Below, in pieces: positions 5,969 to 7,494 of a stretch of 7,494 nt of DNA. Both the position numbers and the translations under genes were made by a program. Position 1 is the first letter of the stretch, and every line of letters starts with the position of its first letter. Below the pieces are notes generated by a model, which was given only the letters and a program-made list of their open reading frames with translations, ran no database searches and had not been told where the DNA came from. The stretch is from Bacteroidota bacterium (GTDB taxonomy: Bacteria; Bacteroidota; Ignavibacteria; UBA10030; UBA6906). The stretch lies in NCBI GenBank assembly GCA_003541875.1, contig DPLS01000098.1:1-7494 (forward strand), in the 5' to 3' direction.

Positions 5969-6788
5969 AGGCGGCAGCAGAGAGATAACCTACCACCTGA
6001 TGAGAATCTCCTGTGACGTCTCCGGAATTGCAGTGATGGAGAACAGTCATTTCCCTGACGCCAAGACGCTCGAGTGCGAGCATCACCGCAACGGTTGGAC
6101 CTCCACCACAAGCTTCAGCCTGTTGGGACTCCAGATCGTGCATCAGCCCTTCGTAATCAAACTTGTTTACATGGTTAACCACGATGGCGTCCAGCTTGTT
6201 CGCAACGCTTGATGGATAATAATGTGAGAGGTCCGTACTGGCAACTAGCAATGCATTCTTGCCCTTCAGCACCTCGCCGAGCGCCTCTCCCAGACCAAAG
6301 CAGCACTCCCGTTTCTGATCGCCAACAACAAGCGGAAGGAACTTGAACTCACCCAATACATACTGAAGAAAAGGGAGATGAACCTCAACTGCGTGCTCTT
6401 CGCCGTGACCGGAATATGAAAGATTCACCAGAGGAGTTTGCTGCAGCAACTTCTCACGTAGATCCTTGTCAACCGGCACGACACCCAATGGGGTCGAGTA
6501 TGAATCTCCCGGAAAAACCGACACGCCATCAAAGTACTCACGGTGACTTGGTGAGACGACGACCACTGTCGAGTACGTTGCGCCCTGAAGGAGAGCATAC
6601 GCATGAGCCGCCGTCGGTCCCGAATAGACATAGCCGGCATGCGGACCGATGACACCTCGGATGGTGCCGCCGATCTTGGGAGACTTCGCTGCCGCAATCA
6701 TTTCACGAATGTTCTCGCGCAGCTCTTCCTTGTCTGCAGGATAGAACAGCCCGCAGACTGAACATTCGCGTTCTGCTTTCTTCGTCAT
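5961..6788 (-). CDS. amrB: MEMO-family protein (AmmeMemoRadiSam protein B)
   Basis: A 275-residue MEMO1-like protein whose fold is related to the LigB class of extradiol dioxygenases; bacterial function is not established. Seen in order are the N-terminal GLFYPADKEEL (13-23), GPHAGYVYSGP (48-58), SPSH (79-82), EEHAVEVHLPFLQ (130-142), STDLSHYYP (184-192), EACGGGP (225-231) and the C-terminal HCNSGDVTGDSHQVVGYLSAAAYA. Residues matching the metal site of human MEMO1 are H50, H82 and C227, with D186 and H189 close by, so a metal-bound pocket is likely intact. An unusual Cys pair (C9 and C12, ECSVCG) precedes the FYP motif. The ATG at 6788 is used, and its A is shared with the TGA of the preceding AMMECR1 gene (TGATG). 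A GTG one codon earlier (6791) is also possible. The end overlaps the DUF2520 gene by 8 nt. Pairing with AMMECR1 makes the assignment firm. Confidence 0.94.
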   Translation of the reverse strand: MTKKAERECSVCGLFYPADKEELRENIREMIAAAKSPKIGGTIRGVIGPHAGYVYSGPTAAHAYALLQGATYSTVVVVSPSHREYFDGVSVFPGDSYSTPLGVVPVDKDLREKLLQQTPLVNLSYSGHGEEHAVEVHLPFLQYVLGEFKFLPLVVGDQKRECCFGLGEALGEVLKGKNALLVASTDLSHYYPSSVANKLDAIVVNHVNKFDYEGLMHDLESQQAEACGGGPTVAVMLALERLGVREMTVLHHCNSGDVTGDSHQVVGYLSAAAYA

Positions 6789-7366
6789 CACGCTGGATGC
6801 CCGCGAAACACTTCCTCCTCATCAATCACTTCCGCACTGAACACGCTGATCTTTGCATCCGGTTCCCTCCAGGCCAATCTGTGTAGGCCCGACTTCCGGC
6901 ACACGGCTTCGAGGAACTCTTCAGCGTTCCATCCGTATTCAGTTGCCACTTGCGGTAGCAACACGCCCTTGCTGAATCCAAGCTCAAGCATCAACCCGTG
7001 CGTTCCCACTTGCACCTCCGCTTTGTTGTAGATCCGCCGCATCGGCGAGAGGACGGAGATTTCGAGGGTTGCTTGTTCAAGCTCGCTTGGAGTGAGTGCG
7101 GGAAACCGCGGGTCGTCGAGTGCTGCTCTCGCCGCCACCTCCGAAACCACTTCGGCGAGCGGCAGGAGCGACTCCATGTACCCGATGCATCCCCTCAACT
7201 CACGGTCAATACGAATCGTGACAAACGCCCCACGTGGGTGAAGCAATTCCTGCGACGGGTGAAGATCGAGTGCGCCCCCCCTGCGAGTAGCGCCTTCCTG
7301 CAGTGCAGCAGCGATTGAGCTTCGTGCGATCTCCAACAACTCTCGTTTCAAATCCTGTGTCAACAT
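6788..7366 (-). CDS. amrA: AMMECR1-domain protein (AmmeMemoRadiSam protein A)
   Basis: A 192-residue cytoplasmic protein made almost entirely of one AMMECR1 domain, the bacterial counterpart of the human AMMECR1 protein; biochemical activity is not established. The family hallmark LRGCIGY is at 57-63. Other conserved blocks are RGAFVTI (45-51), AARAALDDPRFPAL (78-91), LEISVLSP (101-108), GLMLELGFSKGVLLPQVATEYGW (124-146) and FLEAVCRKSGL (151-161). The start ATG (7366) lacks a strong Shine-Dalgarno but sits about 27 nt below a candidate promoter. It is the first gene of the overlapping four-gene run and its stop overlaps the MEMO start. These proteins usually occur with MEMO and a radical SAM enzyme; the radical SAM partner is not in the window. 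Confidence 0.95.
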   Translation of the reverse strand: MLTQDLKRELLEIARSSIAAALQEGATRRGGALDLHPSQELLHPRGAFVTIRIDRELRGCIGYMESLLPLAEVVSEVAARAALDDPRFPALTPSELEQATLEISVLSPMRRIYNKAEVQVGTHGLMLELGFSKGVLLPQVATEYGWNAEEFLEAVCRKSGLHRLAWREPDAKISVFSAEVIDEEEVFRGHPA

Positions 7367-7392
7367 GGTCGAGAGCCCTGCTGTTCAGCCGA

Positions 7393-7421
7393 AACGTAAC
7401 CAAAAAGGGATGGATATTCAA
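7393..7421 (-). promoter_or_regulatory. Candidate promoter for the amrA-led operon
   Basis: On the minus strand TTGAAT (7421..7416) and TACGTT (7398..7393) are 17 nt apart. The -10 is weak against TATAAT (3/6). TACGTTTC, however, matches the Bacteroidota-type TAnnTTTG except for its last base, with a TTG about 20 nt upstream of it. Transcription would start around 7385-7388, some 20 nt before the AMMECR1 ATG. Called by eye. Confidence 0.35.
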
Positions 7422-7453
7422 GGCAGGAGAAATTTATCCGACATCCTGTTTTG

Positions 7454-7494
7454 GTCATTGCGAGGAACGCTCTTTGTGACGAAGCAATCTCATC
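7454..7494. repeat. Palindromic dispersed-type repeat, truncated by the window end
   Basis: The stretch starts GTCATTGCGAGGAACGC and continues to GACGAAGCAATCTC. The outer arms ATTGC (7457-7461) and GCAAT (7484-7488) are inverted repeats. The wording closely matches a family of intergenic palindromic repeats (TCATTGCGAGG...CGAAGCAATC) that I know from many unrelated bacterial genomes. It lies upstream of the amrA promoter and is cut by the window edge. Copy number in this genome cannot be seen. Confidence 0.6.

Noticed and set aside
1..7494. CRISPR array, phage, transposon, toxin-antitoxin or defence genes
   Set aside because: No regularly spaced direct repeats, transposase, integrase, nuclease or toxin-like frames were seen on either strand.

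Overview
All the genes recognised in this window lie on the minus strand, so transcription runs from high to low coordinates. The window looks like an ordinary, compact chromosomal stretch of a free-living bacterium at roughly 50-55% G+C. Lineage is an inference: the single-chain class II glycyl-tRNA synthetase, the free-standing DUF2520 gene, the FN3 lipoprotein and a promoter leaning toward the TTG/TAnnTTTG form would fit the Bacteroidota/Chlorobiota/Ignavibacteria side of the FCB group. No rRNA or other phylogenetic marker is present to settle it. I see no phage, transposase, CRISPR array, rRNA or tRNA.

Layout in transcription order (right to left). The right edge (7454-7494) carries a palindromic dispersed-type repeat cut off by the window end. 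A candidate promoter (7393-7421) then precedes four genes that overlap end to start: an AMMECR1-domain protein (AmmeMemoRadiSam protein A), a MEMO-family protein (protein B), a Rossmann/DUF2520 protein, and a long-form glucose-1-phosphate thymidylyltransferase with a C-terminal beta-helix. After a 91-nt AT-rich gap come an enoyl-CoA hydratase and, 10 nt further, a small membrane-anchored protein of unknown function. Next is glycyl-tRNA synthetase, preceded by a GC-rich leader with three nested helices and a perfect Shine-Dalgarno sequence that points at an ATT codon. A hairpin and a good sigma-70-like promoter separate glyQS from an FN3-domain lipoprotein. The first codons of one more gene, with its own Shine-Dalgarno, run off the left edge.

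How the genes fit together: the four overlapping genes are probably translated as a coupled unit. AMMECR1 and MEMO belong to a widespread, still poorly understood three-part system whose third part, a radical SAM enzyme, is not in the window. Coupling to DUF2520 and a nucleotidyltransferase is the most intriguing contextual signal. The hydratase, glyQS and lipoprotein look like unrelated housekeeping or envelope genes that happen to be adjacent.

Start codons are unusually diverse. TTG is chosen for two genes, GTG or ATG is possible for the MEMO gene, and ATT is a serious candidate for glyQS. Nothing here amounts to a clearly new defence or mobile system. The points most worth checking are the glyQS leader and start, and the amrA-amrB-DUF2520-rfbA unit.
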